From the IMG/VR virus record IMGVR_UViG_3300023179_000017, positions 88,337 to 152,336 of that record: DNA of 64,000 nt; one strand, 5' to 3'. Numbering within the stretch: position 1 is the stretch's first letter; each line of letters begins with the position of its first letter. The notes under the pieces were generated by a model. It was not told the origin of the DNA, searched no databases, and saw only the letters and a program-made list of their open reading frames with translations. This document shows, piece after piece, positions 63,563-64,000 of this stretch. A program made the position numbers and the translations under genes. Source of the DNA: a virus.

Positions 63563-63572
63563 TCTTATACCC
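63563..63572 (-). promoter_or_regulatory. Putative promoter element GGGTATAAGA
   Basis: Exact minus-strand GGGTATAAGA 33 bp upstream of 63060..63530, in the 56-bp gap to the divergent plus-strand gene at 63587. Confidence 0.5.
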
Positions 63573-63586
63573 ATATTGGAGGACAC

Positions 63587-64000
63587 ATGAATATTAAAAC
63601 GAACGCCCCTGTGCGGGGGTCTTTTGGAATACCGCCTGAAATGCAAGAAGCCATGAATAAAAAACAGGAAAAGAAAGAACCTGTTTCGGCTCCTATCCCA
63701 CCAGCCGCTGAAGAAGTGGCACCTAAAGAACCAATACCCAAAGAAGCAATTACCAATGCCTCAGTCGACGATTCTGATCCGATTCGGATTTTAGAAAGAC
63801 TCGGCGGCAAATTTGATAATGACGATTTTCAAAAGCTTTTGTTCAAAGGCTACTACGAGACAGAACTCGATGTAGTGAAGGGAAGATTTAGAGCTACGTT
63901 TAGAACTTTGACTGGAGCTGAGTACGATGAAGTGGATGAGCTCTTAGCTTTGGAAGTAAAAAATACGGAGATGACAAACGACGGTTTTATGGCGAGACGG
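63587..64000 (+). CDS. Partial plus-strand gene at the right edge, possibly a second virion operon
   Basis: 138 codons and still open at the edge. MNIKTNAPVRGSFGIPPEMQ start behind TGGAGGAC, a Pro/Glu/Ala-rich disordered segment, then a folded part (IRILERLGGKFDNDDFQKLL and RFRATFRTLTGAEYDEVDEL). The latter faintly resembles tail-assembly-chaperone-type proteins, which often precede the tape-measure gene. This is a weak guess; the gene opens a plus-strand unit. Confidence 0.5.
   Translation, partial: MNIKTNAPVRGSFGIPPEMQEAMNKKQEKKEPVSAPIPPAAEEVAPKEPIPKEAITNASVDDSDPIRILERLGGKFDNDDFQKLLFKGYYETELDVVKGRFRATFRTLTGAEYDEVDELLALEVKNTEMTNDGFMARR

Noticed and set aside
1-64000. Prophage or integrative element
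   Set aside because: No integrase, excisionase, lysogeny repressor operon or attachment-site repeats were seen; the small DNA-binding proteins alone do not show lysogeny.
1-64000. tRNA genes, reverse transcriptase or retron/DGR elements
   Set aside because: No cloverleaf with a recognisable TTC-arm and acceptor pairing, and no RT motif (xxDD), was found by eye in any frame.

Overview
The window is a 64 kb piece of a large, apparently lytic tailed-phage genome. The evidence is a contractile-tail and capsid gene run (sheath, tube, connector, major capsid protein, prohead protease), a phage-type replication set (Pol I-type polymerase, sliding clamp, SSB, primase-helicase, SNF2-like helicase), tight ATGA/TAATG gene overlaps and no integrase or repressor module. 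Secreted proteins with signal peptides, a lipobox protein and small membrane proteins suggest a bacterial host with an outer membrane, but the host cannot be named. No terminase, portal, tape measure or baseplate gene was recognised, so the window is not the whole genome. I saw no tRNA, rRNA or CRISPR array.

Layout. 1-5.27 kb (minus): small early genes, a DUF932 protein and a family A DNA polymerase. 5.4-5.7 kb (plus): a small secreted Tyr-rich protein. 5.7-8.7 kb (minus): small membrane or secreted proteins, a ribbon-helix-helix-like mini-protein behind a perfect operator-like inverted repeat, and an OB-HD exoribonuclease-like protein. 8.8-32.4 kb (plus): the virion module. It holds an ART-like large protein, internal proteins, a prohead protease interrupted by a LAGLIDADG intein beside its presumed catalytic Ser, decoration protein, capsid protein, connector proteins, sheath and tube. 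A cluster of small proteins sharing the tag F-x-x-G-F-x-K-x-A follows, then a doubly tagged Nudix hydrolase and a secreted caspase-like protease. 32.35-54.0 kb (minus): nucleic-acid metabolism (zinc-repeat protein, VRR-like nuclease, SSB, RecB/Cas4-like nuclease, beta clamp, J-protein, dNMP kinase, RDF-like protein, SbcC-like ATPase), a 384-bp non-coding origin-like region, and a cluster of very small membrane proteins separated by repeated hairpins. 54.2-55.7 kb (plus): HNH protein, secreted papain-like protease, zinc-ribbon mini-protein. 55.6-63.5 kb (minus): primase-helicase (apparently frameshifted), SNF2-like helicase and small zinc proteins. From 63.59 kb (plus) a new gene runs off the edge.

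Most notable observations: (1) a modular protein tag on at least nine products of the virion module, including an ORF that is little more than the tag, which looks like a capsid-targeting or protease-processing signal; (2) a self-splicing element in the protease that would act on it; (3) a set of hairpins with changing stems around a constant ATGGT loop separating mini membrane-protein genes; (4) a minus-strand GGGTATAAGA promoter-like element; (5) a hairpin that would hide the ribosome-binding site of ssb; (6) two secreted cysteine proteases of caspase and papain type.
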